Notes: generated from the sequence alone by a model not told the origin. 64,000 nucleotides of DNA from Saprospiraceae bacterium (GCA_025055285.1 JANWXM010000009.1:1-64000), one strand, 5' to 3'; shown: positions 15,318-24,735, counted from the first letter of the stretch. Translations and numbers: made by a program.

Positions 15318-16520
15318 ATGTTAATCAAACGCCGCACTTTTCTCAAGGTAGCCTCTTTGGCAGCTGCTTCACTATGGGTTCCGCGCTTTTTGAAGGCTCA
15401 CGCTCGCCCAGGGGCATTACCCACAAGAGGGAAAGCGCTCGTCATCGTGCAACTTAGCGGTGGCAATGATGGCCTCAATACGGTTGTGCCCATCCACAAC
15501 GATATCTACTATCGCGAACGCCCACGCCTTGCTATAAGGGCCTCCGATGCACTACACCTCACTGACGAAGCTGCCTTCCACCCGGCCTTGAGAGGCCTTA
15601 AGCACCTCTATGACAATGGAGAACTCGCCGTGCTTCATAACGTAGGCTATCCGAATCCCGACCGTTCGCACTTCCGAAGCATGGACATTTGGCACAGCGC
15701 TAGCCCGGCGCATGAGTACTGGCAAACCGGCTGGATAGGGCGTTACTTGGATGCGAGATGTCTGCCAAAATCTTGCACCGCTCCTGCTATTGAGCTAAAT
15801 GATTCAGTCGGTCTAGCCCTCAAAGGCCAGCGCTACAAGGGCCTTGCTATGCGCGAACCTGCCGAATTGCGAGCTATCGCACAAAACGCTTACTTGCTTG
15901 AGTATAGCTCAAGTAAAACTACTTATGAACTCCAGGAAACACCACTTGAGTATCTATATAAGACCATGAACGATGCCATTGCTGCAGCAGATTACATCTT
16001 TGAAAAAAGTCGAGTGAAACCTTCTTCGGCAAATTACCCTGATACCCCACTCGGCCGCCAGCTACGTACAGTAGCCTCCCTTATTCTGAGCGATGCTGAG
16101 ACCGTTGTGTATTACCTTTCGCTGGGTAGCTTCGATACCCATATCAATCAACTCCCTCAACATCAGCGTCTGTTGTCGCAGCTCGACGCGGCTTTGGCTG
16201 CCTTTGCTGCTGACTTAAGGGCGCAAGGTCGTTGGAAGGATGTTCTCGTTATGACATTCTCTGAGTTTGGCCGTCGTGTTAGTCAAAACGCCAGCGGCGG
16301 TACTGACCACGGCACGGCCAATCAGATGTTTTTCTTGGGCGGCGCTCTTCGACGTCACGGGCTGCTCAATGCTCTACCCAATTTGGCAGACTTAGAGCAG
16401 GGCGACTTGAAATTTGAAGTAGACTTTCGGCAAGTTTACGCGACCGTACTAGAAAATTGGTTAGAGGCCAAACACCAGCCCATCCTTGGGCAACACTTTC
16501 CTCTACTCGACTTTGTTTGA
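15318..16520 (+). CDS. DUF1501 family protein, Tat-type signal
   Basis: This 400-residue protein begins MLIKRRTFLKVASLAAASLW, a twin-arginine-like signal suggesting export of a folded, perhaps cofactor-bearing protein. The body matches DUF1501, a sulfatase/alkaline-phosphatase-fold family: KALVIVQLSGGNDGLNTVVP at residues 40-59, HFRSMDIWHSA near 120, LGSFDTHINQ around 273, and TFSEFGRRVSQNASGGTDHG around 313-332. These conserved Asp, His and Glu residues lie where metal ligands sit in that superfamily. It follows the DUF1800 gene directly, and the two are expected to work together. Confidence 0.9.
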   Translation: MLIKRRTFLKVASLAAASLWVPRFLKAHARPGALPTRGKALVIVQLSGGNDGLNTVVPIHNDIYYRERPRLAIRASDALHLTDEAAFHPALRGLKHLYDNGELAVLHNVGYPNPDRSHFRSMDIWHSASPAHEYWQTGWIGRYLDARCLPKSCTAPAIELNDSVGLALKGQRYKGLAMREPAELRAIAQNAYLLEYSSSKTTYELQETPLEYLYKTMNDAIAAADYIFEKSRVKPSSANYPDTPLGRQLRTVASLILSDAETVVYYLSLGSFDTHINQLPQHQRLLSQLDAALAAFAADLRAQGRWKDVLVMTFSEFGRRVSQNASGGTDHGTANQMFFLGGALRRHGLLNALPNLADLEQGDLKFEVDFRQVYATVLENWLEAKHQPILGQHFPLLDFV

Positions 16521-16741
16521 CCGATCAAACAGTCTAGAGGAGGATTGTACTCCAGAGCAAGTCGTCCCAGCACATCTATGCGGTTCTTCATGAGTACACA
16601 ACAATTGAGTTTTTTTGCTCTCTTGAAGAAAGAATGAGGTATGCTGCTGCATAACATTGTCTTTTCTAAAAAAGAAAACAATTAGAATACAACTGCTGCC
16701 TTATTTTGCACCAATTCAAAGGCATACATGCTCTTCTCAGT

Positions 16742-18151
16742 ATGACTATCAAATTCTGCGGCGCAGCGCGCGAAGTCACTGGCTCTTCTCATCTCATTAC
16801 GTTAGAAGACGGCTTCCGCATCTTGCTCGATTGCGGCCTATACCAAGGCGTCGATGACGAGGTGGAGGATAGCCCAGTGTATAACTTCAACGAGCGGTGG
16901 CTCTTTTCGCCTCAGCAGGTGAATTGCCTCATCCTCAGCCATGCTCATATTGACCATACGGGACGCGTGCCTAAACTCGTAGCCGACGGATTTCGCGGAA
17001 CTATTTATGCCACCCACGCTACGCGTGATCTATGCGCTATTATGCTTGCAGACTCGGCTAAAATTCAAGAAGCGGACGCTCAATTTGACAACAAGCGCCG
17101 TGCACCTGGCACACCCGAGAGGAAACCGCTCTATACCCTCAAGGATGTGCACTCTGCTCTGCGCAACTTCGCCGCCTTTGGCTACGAACAGTGGTTTTAC
17201 GTCCATCCGCGCGTTCGCGTGTTGTTTCGAGATGCCGGCCACATCTTGGGAAGTGCCTCCGTTACCCTTGAAATTCGTGAGGGAAGCCGTACTGTGCTCT
17301 TTGGTTTTACGGGCGACCTCGGAAGGCCGAGTCGGCCCATCCTACGCGACCCACAACCGATGCCTGAAGTAGAATACCTCATTTGCGAAAGTACTTATGG
17401 CGACCGCGAACATGAGGCCGCACCCGCAGAATTGGAACGCCTCTTCCACATTGTACGGCATACTTGCGTGGAAAAGAAAGGCAAACTCATTATCCCAGCC
17501 TTCTCTGTAGGTCGCACCCAAGAGTTTGTGTATATGCTCGACCAGCTTCACCGCGCTGGGCGCCTGCCCAAAGTGCCTATCTTCGTAGACAGCCCTCTGG
17601 CTGTGGACGCTACAGAGGTCTTTCTCGACCACCCGGAGTGTTTCGACCAAGAACTGCACCAATACATGCTCGAAGATGAAAATCCCTTCGGCTTCAAAGA
17701 GCTACAGTACATTCGTTCCGTCGAAGCCAGCAAACAACTCAACCACATGCAACACCCTTGCATTATCATCGCAGCTTCAGGCATGATGAATGCAGGCCGC
17801 ATCCGCCACCATTTGTACCACAACATCGAAAACCCGCGCGCTACGTTCCTTATTATCGGCTATTGCGCGCCCAATACACCTGGCGGCAAACTACGCGCTG
17901 GCGCGACAAGCTTGGAAGTCTTCGGCGAACGCAAACAAGTACTGGCTGAAGTGGAAGTCATGGATTCCTTTAGCGCTCATGCAGACCGCACAGAAATGCT
18001 CCAGTTTTTACAAAATCAGCGCGCCTCAATTCGTCAACTTTGGCTCACCCATGGCACGCTCGACCGCCAACAGGTGTGGCGCGATACTTTACTGCAACAT
18101 GGCTTTTCCGCCGTAGACATTCCTGCCCTAGGTCAAGAGTATACCCTCTGA
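16742..18151 (+). CDS. MBL-fold beta-CASP ribonuclease (CPSF/RNase J-type)
   Basis: This metallo-beta-lactamase/beta-CASP nuclease has about 469 residues. The metal motif is SHAHIDHTGRVPKLV near residue 70, with further ligands in RDAGHILGSAS and FTGDLGR. The beta-CASP motifs are VDSPLAVDATEVF (motif A), IIAASGMMNAGRIRHHL (motif B) and DSFSAHADRTEM (motif C). This architecture is that of RNA-processing endo/exonucleases related to CPSF73 and the YSH1-like bacterial proteins, so RNA turnover in the cytoplasm is likely. The ATG at 16742 is preferred to one at 16706 because family members begin directly with the first strand (MTIKFCGAAREVTGS). It converges on the DUF3467 gene, with 10 bases between. 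Confidence 0.9.
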   Translation: MTIKFCGAAREVTGSSHLITLEDGFRILLDCGLYQGVDDEVEDSPVYNFNERWLFSPQQVNCLILSHAHIDHTGRVPKLVADGFRGTIYATHATRDLCAIMLADSAKIQEADAQFDNKRRAPGTPERKPLYTLKDVHSALRNFAAFGYEQWFYVHPRVRVLFRDAGHILGSASVTLEIREGSRTVLFGFTGDLGRPSRPILRDPQPMPEVEYLICESTYGDREHEAAPAELERLFHIVRHTCVEKKGKLIIPAFSVGRTQEFVYMLDQLHRAGRLPKVPIFVDSPLAVDATEVFLDHPECFDQELHQYMLEDENPFGFKELQYIRSVEASKQLNHMQHPCIIIAASGMMNAGRIRHHLYHNIENPRATFLIIGYCAPNTPGGKLRAGATSLEVFGERKQVLAEVEVMDSFSAHADRTEMLQFLQNQRASIRQLWLTHGTLDRQQVWRDTLLQHGFSAVDIPALGQEYTL

Positions 18152-18161
18152 ACCCGTCCTC

Positions 18162-18479
18162 TCATGCTTGTGCAGGCGGCGTATTGAAATTCATAGGCGG
18201 CAACTGAGGATGTTCGGGCTCTTCGATTTTACCAAACTGCATTTCGTATTTTTGAATGTTGTCTCTCAGGGCAAAAAGAAGGCGTTTAGCATGCTGTGGC
18301 GTTAAGATGATACGCGATTTCACACGCGCCTTGGGCACGTTAGGCATCATCCGAATAAAATCTATTACAAACTCAGCGTTAGAGTGAGAGATAATCGCCA
18401 AATTAGAATAGATACCTTCTGCCACGTCTTCTGGCAGTTCGATGTTCAGAGTAGGTTGTGGATGAATGTTATCCGGCAT
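18162..18479 (-). CDS. DUF3467 family protein
   Basis: This is a 105-residue soluble protein matching DUF3467. Conserved segments are LPEDVAEGIYSNLAIISHSN, then EFVIDFIRMMPNVPKARVKS and ILTPQHAKRLLFALRDNI. The family is widespread in Bacteroidota and other phyla, with no established function. The Pro-rich C-terminal tail varies between species. It stands alone on the minus strand. Confidence 0.88.
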   Translation of the reverse strand: MPDNIHPQPTLNIELPEDVAEGIYSNLAIISHSNAEFVIDFIRMMPNVPKARVKSRIILTPQHAKRLLFALRDNIQKYEMQFGKIEEPEHPQLPPMNFNTPPAQA

Positions 18480-18709
18480 AGTCTATTCGTTTATACCATC
18501 AAGTTCTTGCTACTGAAATCGCTTGCATAAACAAAAGTATGCAGAAGAATAGACTGGCAAAGGTAAAACGAAAAACGGCTCGACGCATTGAGTTTTATCG
18601 TTTGGAAATTCCTATACTTCTCCGAAGTTTTGACCATTAGTGTGTATTATTGCGCATGTGTTGCTCGTAGAGTTTTCTTTCAGTCGCTTTTGAAAAATAG
18701 AGTGAATCT

Positions 18710-19912
18710 ATGCATGCCGAACTACGCCAACGCTTTAACGCCGCTTTTACCCCTGAAAAATACCAAGCCTTTTTGCAGACCATGGATACTGAATTTGGCG
18801 AACCGGTTAGTTTTCGCGTTTGCGAAACACCTGTATTCGTTCCTAAAGCCTTAAAAATTCAACTTCTACAAGCTGTTGAAGACATTTTACATGTCCTTAC
18901 TCAACCTAACTTTCGCCAACAGAGTGAAGCAGCTATTCCCGCTCATTTACGCGTGCCCAATGAAGACGCGCATCCTATCTTCATACAACTCGACTTTGGA
19001 ATCTGCCATGATGAAAACGGTCAACTTTTTCCACAACTTATTGAAATGCAAGGCTTTCCATCGCTTTATTTTTATCAACATTTGTTAGCAACGGCCTACC
19101 GCAGGCATTTTGACATTCCGGCAGATTTTCACCATTTGTTCAGCGACTTAAACGAGGACGATTATCTCGCTCTGCTGCGCAGCATCATCGTGGGTGACTC
19201 TCGCCCTGAAAATGTGGTACTTCTGGAAATTGAACCTGAGAAGCAAAATACGCGGATTGATTTTTGGGGGACGCGCAAATATCTTGGTATCAAAGTCTTG
19301 TGCCTATCTCAGGTGAAGCGCGAAGGGCGAGACCTTTACTATCTCGACGAGCAAGGCCGCCGCATAGCCATAGAGCGCATTTATAACCGCATCATCTTTG
19401 ACGAACTAGACCGCCGCGCTGACTTGCCTCGAGCATGGGACTTGCGCACAGAGGTAGATGCCGAATGGGTGGGCCATCCAAACTGGTTTTTTCGGATTTC
19501 TAAGTACACGCTGCCTTTTTTGAACTCGCCCTTCGTTCCGGAGACGCATTTTCTTGGCGCGCTAAAAGAACTTCCAGAAGACCTAGAAAATTGGGTGCTT
19601 AAGCCTCTATTTTCTTTCTCTGGTCAAGGAGTAAAAATCAATGTGACCGTCGAGGACATAGCAGCCATCTCTAACCCAATGGACTACATCTTGCAGCGCA
19701 AAAGGCCGTACGCAGCGTGTATTCAGACGCTCGACCCCAACGAGCCGGCCAAATGTGAGATTCGCATGATGATTCTGTGGGCGAAAGAATGGAAGCGTCC
19801 TCGCTTGGTGAACAACTTAATCCGCATGAGCAAGGGCGAGATGGTGGGCGTTCGCTACAACATGGGCAAACAATGGGTCGGCTCGAGTGTTGGCTTTTTT
19901 GAACCGCTTTAG
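18710..19912 (+). CDS. ATP-grasp-like protein of unknown substrate
   Basis: This is a 400-residue soluble protein. The segment ENWVLKPLFSFSGQGVKINV (about residues 296-315) resembles the ATP-grasp motif with the nucleotide-binding Lys and Gly-rich loop, and AKCEIRMMILW (about 344-354) resembles the later acidic strand with metal-binding Glu. IERIYNRIIFDEL is compatible with the central ATP-grasp subdomain. The family could be related to circularly permuted ATP-grasp or glutathionylspermidine-synthase-like ligases; this is inferred from motif shape only. The ligase substrate cannot be guessed from the neighbours, which are unrelated. Confidence 0.55.
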   Translation: MHAELRQRFNAAFTPEKYQAFLQTMDTEFGEPVSFRVCETPVFVPKALKIQLLQAVEDILHVLTQPNFRQQSEAAIPAHLRVPNEDAHPIFIQLDFGICHDENGQLFPQLIEMQGFPSLYFYQHLLATAYRRHFDIPADFHHLFSDLNEDDYLALLRSIIVGDSRPENVVLLEIEPEKQNTRIDFWGTRKYLGIKVLCLSQVKREGRDLYYLDEQGRRIAIERIYNRIIFDELDRRADLPRAWDLRTEVDAEWVGHPNWFFRISKYTLPFLNSPFVPETHFLGALKELPEDLENWVLKPLFSFSGQGVKINVTVEDIAAISNPMDYILQRKRPYAACIQTLDPNEPAKCEIRMMILWAKEWKRPRLVNNLIRMSKGEMVGVRYNMGKQWVGSSVGFFEPL

Positions 19913-19923
19913 CTAGCGCAGCG

Positions 19924-21159
19924 CTACAATCGGCTAATCAATGTGCGCTTATCCGGCGTCAAGAAATACCGAACAGAGAGCTGAAGGTCAACGTTGTACA
20001 GGCGATCAACGCCGTGGAAGAAATCTTCTGATACCAGATTAAGCAGCCCATGCGTTAAGCGTGCGTCGAAGGCCCAGTGAGGATGCATCCGCCACTCCCA
20101 CCCTAGGCCAATACCCACGTCGAGAGAGTTTATCTTCTCTCGAAGAAGGTGCTCGTTTTGACTTACAGCACTGCTTTGGAGCATTTGCGCGGGTATGAGG
20201 ATGTTGTACGATGGACGAATGCCGAGAAAGACCGCCTGGTTCGTCCGATATCGATGGTGAATACATACAGGTGCCTCAAAAAAGAGTAAGCTGTGAATCT
20301 CTTTGCCCTGTTGCCTAGAGCCGCCGCCAAAAGACAGACCTTCTTCTCGTACGTAGAGCGGATAACCACTGGATGATTTTACTTGAAATTCTGCTTGAAG
20401 GCTCGTATGGGTGCTAAACCGATAGCGGATGAGATAGCCTACGAGGGGCGCAGGAGAAACAGCCAGCGGGTTCCATTGCCATATGCTCGCTCCAAGCCCT
20501 AGCGTCAAGGCATGTTCAAGGCGCGGAGAGAAATCCCAGGAGCAGGGTCGTACTTGGTGAATAAGCTCATCTCTATTCAGCCAGAGGAGAGATGGCGCTA
20601 CGCGCATCGGAAGCGGCAAAGAGAGCGCTACGCCTTCGAGAGGAGCCTGATTTTCCTCTTCTTTGGCTGGCTCTGGCGCAAAGTCAGCAGCAACTTTACT
20701 CGAAACGGCCGCTAGATTGCCCTGAAAACCCGGGGCTTGGTTTGTTGCTGAGACGGTTAGATTTTGCTCTGTAGAGCAGCAGACTTCGCGAGCACTGGGC
20801 TTTCCAGAAGCGAGTAGACCGGCCTCCCTTAAATGATTTTCACTTCGAGAAGAGGGAAGGTCACCCACCTGCTGCCTAAGAGGATAAACTACAGCAATCT
20901 CACCTGACTTGGGCAAGGCATTCTTCCTTGGCTTGAAGAATATTGCCCACAACACCAACAATGCAGCAGCAGCTCCACTTATCACGAACAAAACTAACCC
21001 TGCGTAACGCAAGATCGCTACGCGCCTTTTCCGTGCGCGTTGACGCGCTTCCACCAACAGCACTTCCATGGCTTCCCAAGCCGCTTCATCAAACGGAAAC
21101 TCATATTGCATCAACTGCTCGCGCACGTATTGTTCTTCCTTATCAGGTAATGCTTCCAT
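19924..21159 (-). CDS. Inner-membrane-anchored protein with C-terminal PorT-like barrel, sigma-factor partner
   Basis: The protein has 411 residues. Residues 1-48 are acidic then basic and have no signal peptide; a single membrane helix follows at about 51-75. A low-complexity periplasmic linker spans about 80-200. The last 200 residues show barrel-like strands (LTLGLGASIWQWNP, VGYLIRYRFST, IGLGWEWRMHPHWAFDARLT). The gene follows an ECF sigma-factor gene in the same direction, the position normally taken by an anti-sigma factor, and N-terminal cytoplasmic tails of similar Bacteroidota proteins are proposed to bind sigma. Whether the C-terminal strands insert in the outer membrane is uncertain, since the protein would then span both membranes. 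Confidence 0.6.
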   Translation of the reverse strand: MEALPDKEEQYVREQLMQYEFPFDEAAWEAMEVLLVEARQRARKRRVAILRYAGLVLFVISGAAAALLVLWAIFFKPRKNALPKSGEIAVVYPLRQQVGDLPSSRSENHLREAGLLASGKPSAREVCCSTEQNLTVSATNQAPGFQGNLAAVSSKVAADFAPEPAKEEENQAPLEGVALSLPLPMRVAPSLLWLNRDELIHQVRPCSWDFSPRLEHALTLGLGASIWQWNPLAVSPAPLVGYLIRYRFSTHTSLQAEFQVKSSSGYPLYVREEGLSFGGGSRQQGKEIHSLLFFEAPVCIHHRYRTNQAVFLGIRPSYNILIPAQMLQSSAVSQNEHLLREKINSLDVGIGLGWEWRMHPHWAFDARLTHGLLNLVSEDFFHGVDRLYNVDLQLSVRYFLTPDKRTLISRL

Positions 21160-21206
21160 GCTTCTTCTTTTTGATGTAGCCTGAGTGGATTAGAAGGTTT
21201 CAGCAC

Positions 21207-21767
21207 TTAAAAAGCAGGTTCATATAGGCAACGTAATCGTTGCTGCAGCAAACGACGCGCCTGAAACAGATGCCATTTTGAAGTTCCTTCGTCAATATTT
21301 AACATTTCAGCGATCTCACTGTGCTTGTATCCGTCTATGACGTACAAATTAAATACTGTACGTGTGGCGGGAGGCAGTTGCTGGATGATTCGAAACAAAT
21401 CTTCGGCCTGTAGTTGGCTAAGACCTTCATTCGACACACGGTTGTCTGCCTCTGCATGAAAATCCATTACGCGTCGGTACGTAACTTGACTACGCACATG
21501 ATCAATTGCCGTATGCAAAACTATCTTGGCCATCCATCCAATAAAAGAACCAGCTCCGCTATATTGATTTATGTTGGAAAAAATCTTTAAGAACGCCTGA
21601 TTCAGCACACTGAGCGCCTCTTCTCGATCAGAAGTGTATCGCATGGCGATGCCTAGCAACCGGCCGAAATATCTTTCATATAAGTATTTTTGAGCAAGAG
21701 GATGCTGTCTTAAGCAGCCTTGTCTGAGTTTCTCGTCCGTGCTCCCAGGATGATATATCTTACTCAT
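21207..21767 (-). CDS. ECF-family RNA polymerase sigma factor
   Basis: This is a 186-residue sigma-70-like factor of the extracytoplasmic-function group. Region 2 contains YERYFGRLLGIAMRYTSDRE, then EALSVLNQAFLKIFSNI. Region 4 has LPPATRTVFNLYVIDGYKHS and EIAEMLNIDEGTSKWHLFQ, the helix-turn-helix that contacts the -35 element. The Met at 21767 is preferred; the longer frame (to 21875) adds 36 residues with no family match. It lies 47 bases upstream of the membrane-anchored barrel protein, likely its regulator, so the pair is a candidate envelope-signal system. Target promoters cannot be inferred. Confidence 0.88.
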   Translation of the reverse strand: MSKIYHPGSTDEKLRQGCLRQHPLAQKYLYERYFGRLLGIAMRYTSDREEALSVLNQAFLKIFSNINQYSGAGSFIGWMAKIVLHTAIDHVRSQVTYRRVMDFHAEADNRVSNEGLSQLQAEDLFRIIQQLPPATRTVFNLYVIDGYKHSEIAEMLNIDEGTSKWHLFQARRLLQQRLRCLYEPAF

Positions 21768-22124
21768 CTTCGACGTTGGTTTTATAAGGCGAAAAATAAG
21801 CCGGGAAGGTTGGGGGCGAAAGGCAGAAGATGTTAAGATTGAATAAGACTTTCCTAAAAATTTGCAAAAATTCATAAGTCTTATCCGTAATAAACCATTA
21901 ACCTTCCCATAACAAACCGTTGTGGAGTTTTTAAGCGATAAAAAATTGGTTTTGGCGAGAAAAGGCGGGCAAGGCTCTTCTACAGGAGGATGGCCATCGC
22001 TGAAGAGGTCTTAATTAACCTTCGGAAAAGCCTTTTCGGTAAGATCGACTAGAGGAGTGCTTATCGTGCGAAGTTAGTGCCCTTGGGCTTGAGGAGCGAA
22101 ACGACACAAGGCCGATGTTTCTCA

Positions 22125-22245
22125 CCAACTAAGTCAATTGAACTGGCTATTGAGTTTCACGTTTTTGCGTAAAAACTCATTAACACGAAACACCAGCCGC
22201 GGCTCGCCGTTGTGCGACAGCTTTGACGGTTTCGTCTCCTAGTAG
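22125..22245 (+). repeat. Dispersed hairpin repeat, copy A
   Basis: The copy begins CCAACTAAG, then CTGGCTATTGAGTTTCACG. The core hairpin pairs TGAGTTT (22151-22157) with AAACTCA (22173-22179) and is followed by TTAACA. The 3' part has GACAGCTTTGACGGTTTCG then TCTCCTAG, matching the 3' part of copy C in order. Confidence 0.6.
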
Positions 22246-22335
22246 AAATAATGCTAAGAGTGTTTGATAATCAAATTTTATAAAAATTGGGCTAGCTTTT
22301 CTGCTGAAGCAGACTTGTACTCTTCGTTGGCTGAG

Positions 22336-22455
22336 CCAACCAGAGCGGCTGTCGATTTTCTATACTTATGCAAAAACAGCTAACAAGGAGCATGAGCTAA
22401 ACACAGCCTACGCTTGACAAAAGACCAGTTGACGCCAATAGCGCTTCTTAGGCCT
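22336..22455 (+). repeat. Dispersed hairpin repeat, copy B
   Basis: The copy begins CCAACCAGAGCGGCTGTCGA. The core hairpin pairs GCTGT (22348-22352) plus TTTT (22356-22359) with AAAA plus ACAGC (22372-22380), leaving a 3-base bulge; CTAACA follows, matching the TTAACA of A and C. The 3' part has CCAGTTGACGCC and CTTCTTAGG, collinear with copies A and C. It is about 210 bp from copy A in the same orientation. Confidence 0.55.
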
Positions 22456-22656
22456 TTTTGAATTTTATACGAGACTGAGGTTAGTATTTCCCAGAATAAA
22501 GCTTTGATAAGGCTTTATTTATAGTTTGAAAAATTGGCGATTCTTTGGGCGGCATATTCGCAAAGAGAGAGCGTTCTGTGATTTATAATTTTTACCTAGA
22601 ATTGCAAAACCTATAAACTTCCTCCTATTTTCGCCCCAAAACTGTATTATCGAAAT

Positions 22657-24558
22657 ATGACACTACAAATCCGCACGTTAGACGAATATTACGAGGTTTA
22701 CGAGCGGTCGATACGCGACCCTGAAGGTTTTTGGGCCGAACAAGCAGCCACTTTCCGTTGGCATCGGCCGTGGGAACGGGTTCTAGAATGGAACTTTCGC
22801 GAGCCAAAGGTCAGATGGTTCATTGGTGGTCAGCTCAACATTACAGAAAATTGCCTAGACCGGCATGTAGAAGCGCGACCTGGTCAGGTAGCCTTGATCT
22901 GGGAACCGAACGACCCTAAGCGGAGGCCGCGCCGCTTTACCTATCGTCAACTATATGCGCTAGTGTGCCAATTTGCAAATGCGCTCAAATCGCTGGGCGT
23001 TCGAAAAGGCGACCGCGTGTGTTTGTACATGCCCATGGTGCCTGAGCTGGCAATAGCAGTACTCGCCTGCGCGCGTATTGGCGCTGTTCACTCCGTTGTT
23101 TTCGCAGGCTTTAGCGCCGTAGCACTAGCCGACCGCATTAAGGACGCCCGGGCAAAAGTCGTTGTCACTGCCGATGGCAATGCCCGAGGGCCTAAGAGCA
23201 TTCCTGTTAAGGCAGTTGTAGATGAGGCTCTTTCCCTCGGATGTGACAGCGTGGAACGCGTGGTCGTCCTGCGCAATACTGGCGATGAGGTGGTCATGAG
23301 GCCCGAGCGCGATGTATGGTGGCACGACGTCGTGAAAGGCAAGCGCAAAGCCTGTCGAGCGACTATCGTAGATAGCGAGGATATGCTTTTCATCCTCTAT
23401 ACGTCGGGCTCTACAGGCAAACCTAAGGGCGTCGTACATACCCATGGTGGGTACATGGTTTACACCGAATTCACTTTTCGCAACGTCTTCCAGTATCAGC
23501 CTGGCGAGGTCCACTGGTGTACGGCCGATATTGGCTGGATTACAGGCCACTCTTACATCGTATACGGTCCACTATTGGCAGGAGCCACTACCCTTATGTT
23601 TGAAGGTATCCCAACATACCCTAACCCAGGTCGTTTCTGGGACGTTGTCCAGCGCCATAAAGTAAATATTTTTTATACTGCACCCACGGCCATTCGCGCC
23701 TTGATGGCTGCTGGCGACCAATGGGTCAAAGGTCGCCGCCTTACTTCGTTGCGCGTGCTAGGGTCAGTAGGCGAACCCATTAATGAGGAAGCATGGCGCT
23801 GGTATTACGAGCGCGTAGGCAAGAAGCGCTGTCCGATTGTGGATACGTGGTGGCAAACAGAAACCGGCGGTATTCTCATAAGTCCACTAGCAGGCATTAC
23901 TCCCCTTAAGCCGTGCTATGCTACGCTGCCTTTGCCGGGCGTGCAACCATGCATCGTGGATGCCGAGGGCAACGAACTGGAAGGAAACAATGTGGAAGGC
24001 ATGCTGTGCTTAAAATTCCCATGGCCCAGTATTTTGCGCACCACTTTTGGTGATCACGAGCGTTGCCGACAAACCTACTTTTCGGCTTTCCCAGATAAAT
24101 ATTTCACGGGCGATGGTGCTCGCCGGGATGCCGACGGTATGTATCGCATTATCGGCCGGGTGGATGATGTCATTAACGTTTCAGGCCACCGCATTGGCAC
24201 CGCCGAGGTGGAAGACGCCATCAATAAAGCTCCCAACGTAGTGGAGTCTGCTGTTGTAGGGTATCCACATCCAATCAAAGGCCAAGGCATTTACGCTTAT
24301 GTAATTCCCGCAGGTCCGGTGGGCGACCTTAGCTCTTTCCGTCAAGCCGTACTTGATACGGTAGCGCGCGAAATTGGCCCAATCGCCAAGCCGGATAAAG
24401 TGCAAGTGGTGTCTGGATTACCCAAAACCCGCTCGGGCAAAATCATGCGCCGCATTCTGCGCAAAATCGCTGAAGGTGATACCTCAAATTTAGGAGATAC
24501 CACTACTCTCCTAAATCCTGAAGTAGTAGACGAAATTAAAGCCGGAGCCCTAACGTAG
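22657..24558 (+). CDS. acs: Acetyl-CoA synthetase
   Basis: The enzyme activates acetate to acetyl-CoA through an acetyl-AMP intermediate in the cytoplasm. The 633-residue product has the full ANL-family set: YTSGSTGKPKGVVHTHGG (about 247-264, nucleotide-binding loop), DIGWITGHSYIVYGPL, VDTWWQTETGG (adenine-binding motif), YFTGDGARRDADG (hinge) and the C-terminal PKTRSGKIMRR, whose Lys (about residue 594) is catalytic and the usual acetylation switch. The N-terminus has LNITENCLDRH, diagnostic for Acs over other ANL enzymes. The length is normal. It is monocistronic, with a strong hairpin 16 bases past the stop. Confidence 0.96.
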   Translation: MTLQIRTLDEYYEVYERSIRDPEGFWAEQAATFRWHRPWERVLEWNFREPKVRWFIGGQLNITENCLDRHVEARPGQVALIWEPNDPKRRPRRFTYRQLYALVCQFANALKSLGVRKGDRVCLYMPMVPELAIAVLACARIGAVHSVVFAGFSAVALADRIKDARAKVVVTADGNARGPKSIPVKAVVDEALSLGCDSVERVVVLRNTGDEVVMRPERDVWWHDVVKGKRKACRATIVDSEDMLFILYTSGSTGKPKGVVHTHGGYMVYTEFTFRNVFQYQPGEVHWCTADIGWITGHSYIVYGPLLAGATTLMFEGIPTYPNPGRFWDVVQRHKVNIFYTAPTAIRALMAAGDQWVKGRRLTSLRVLGSVGEPINEEAWRWYYERVGKKRCPIVDTWWQTETGGILISPLAGITPLKPCYATLPLPGVQPCIVDAEGNELEGNNVEGMLCLKFPWPSILRTTFGDHERCRQTYFSAFPDKYFTGDGARRDADGMYRIIGRVDDVINVSGHRIGTAEVEDAINKAPNVVESAVVGYPHPIKGQGIYAYVIPAGPVGDLSSFRQAVLDTVAREIGPIAKPDKVQVVSGLPKTRSGKIMRRILRKIAEGDTSNLGDTTTLLNPEVVDEIKAGALT

Positions 24559-24573
24559 ACCCCCGAACAGGGC

Positions 24574-24600
24574 TTCTCTTGGCGGAGACTCCGCAGAGAA
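24574..24600 (+). terminator. Hairpin after acs
   Basis: TTCTCT and GCGGA pair with TCCGC and AGAGAA around a 3-base loop, with a 2-base bulge. It lies 16 bases after the acs stop. There is no U-run, so it may act in RNA stability or as a Rho-assisted terminator before mutS. Confidence 0.5.
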
Positions 24601-24735
24601 AGAGTAAGTCGCATCGCATTCTCCTGGCAAAGTGGGACACAAGTGTACGTGCTTTTTCGAAGGAAAGTCAGCATAGGCAGCCGACCTTCGGCGGCTTGGT
24701 TCCTTGGCGGCGCGTTATTTTTGCCTTCTGATTTA

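Larger units (their letters stand above)
21768..22656. other. Long divergent intergenic region with two repeat copies
   Basis: This 890-bp region lies between the leftward sigma-factor gene and the rightward acs. No protein-coding gene is supported. It contains a small hairpin at about 22023-22040 (CGGAAAA-GCC-TTTTCGG) and copies A and B of the dispersed hairpin repeat. A promoter-like TATTTTCG lies at 22626-22633, with TTG 21 bases upstream, and could drive acs. Confidence 0.5.
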
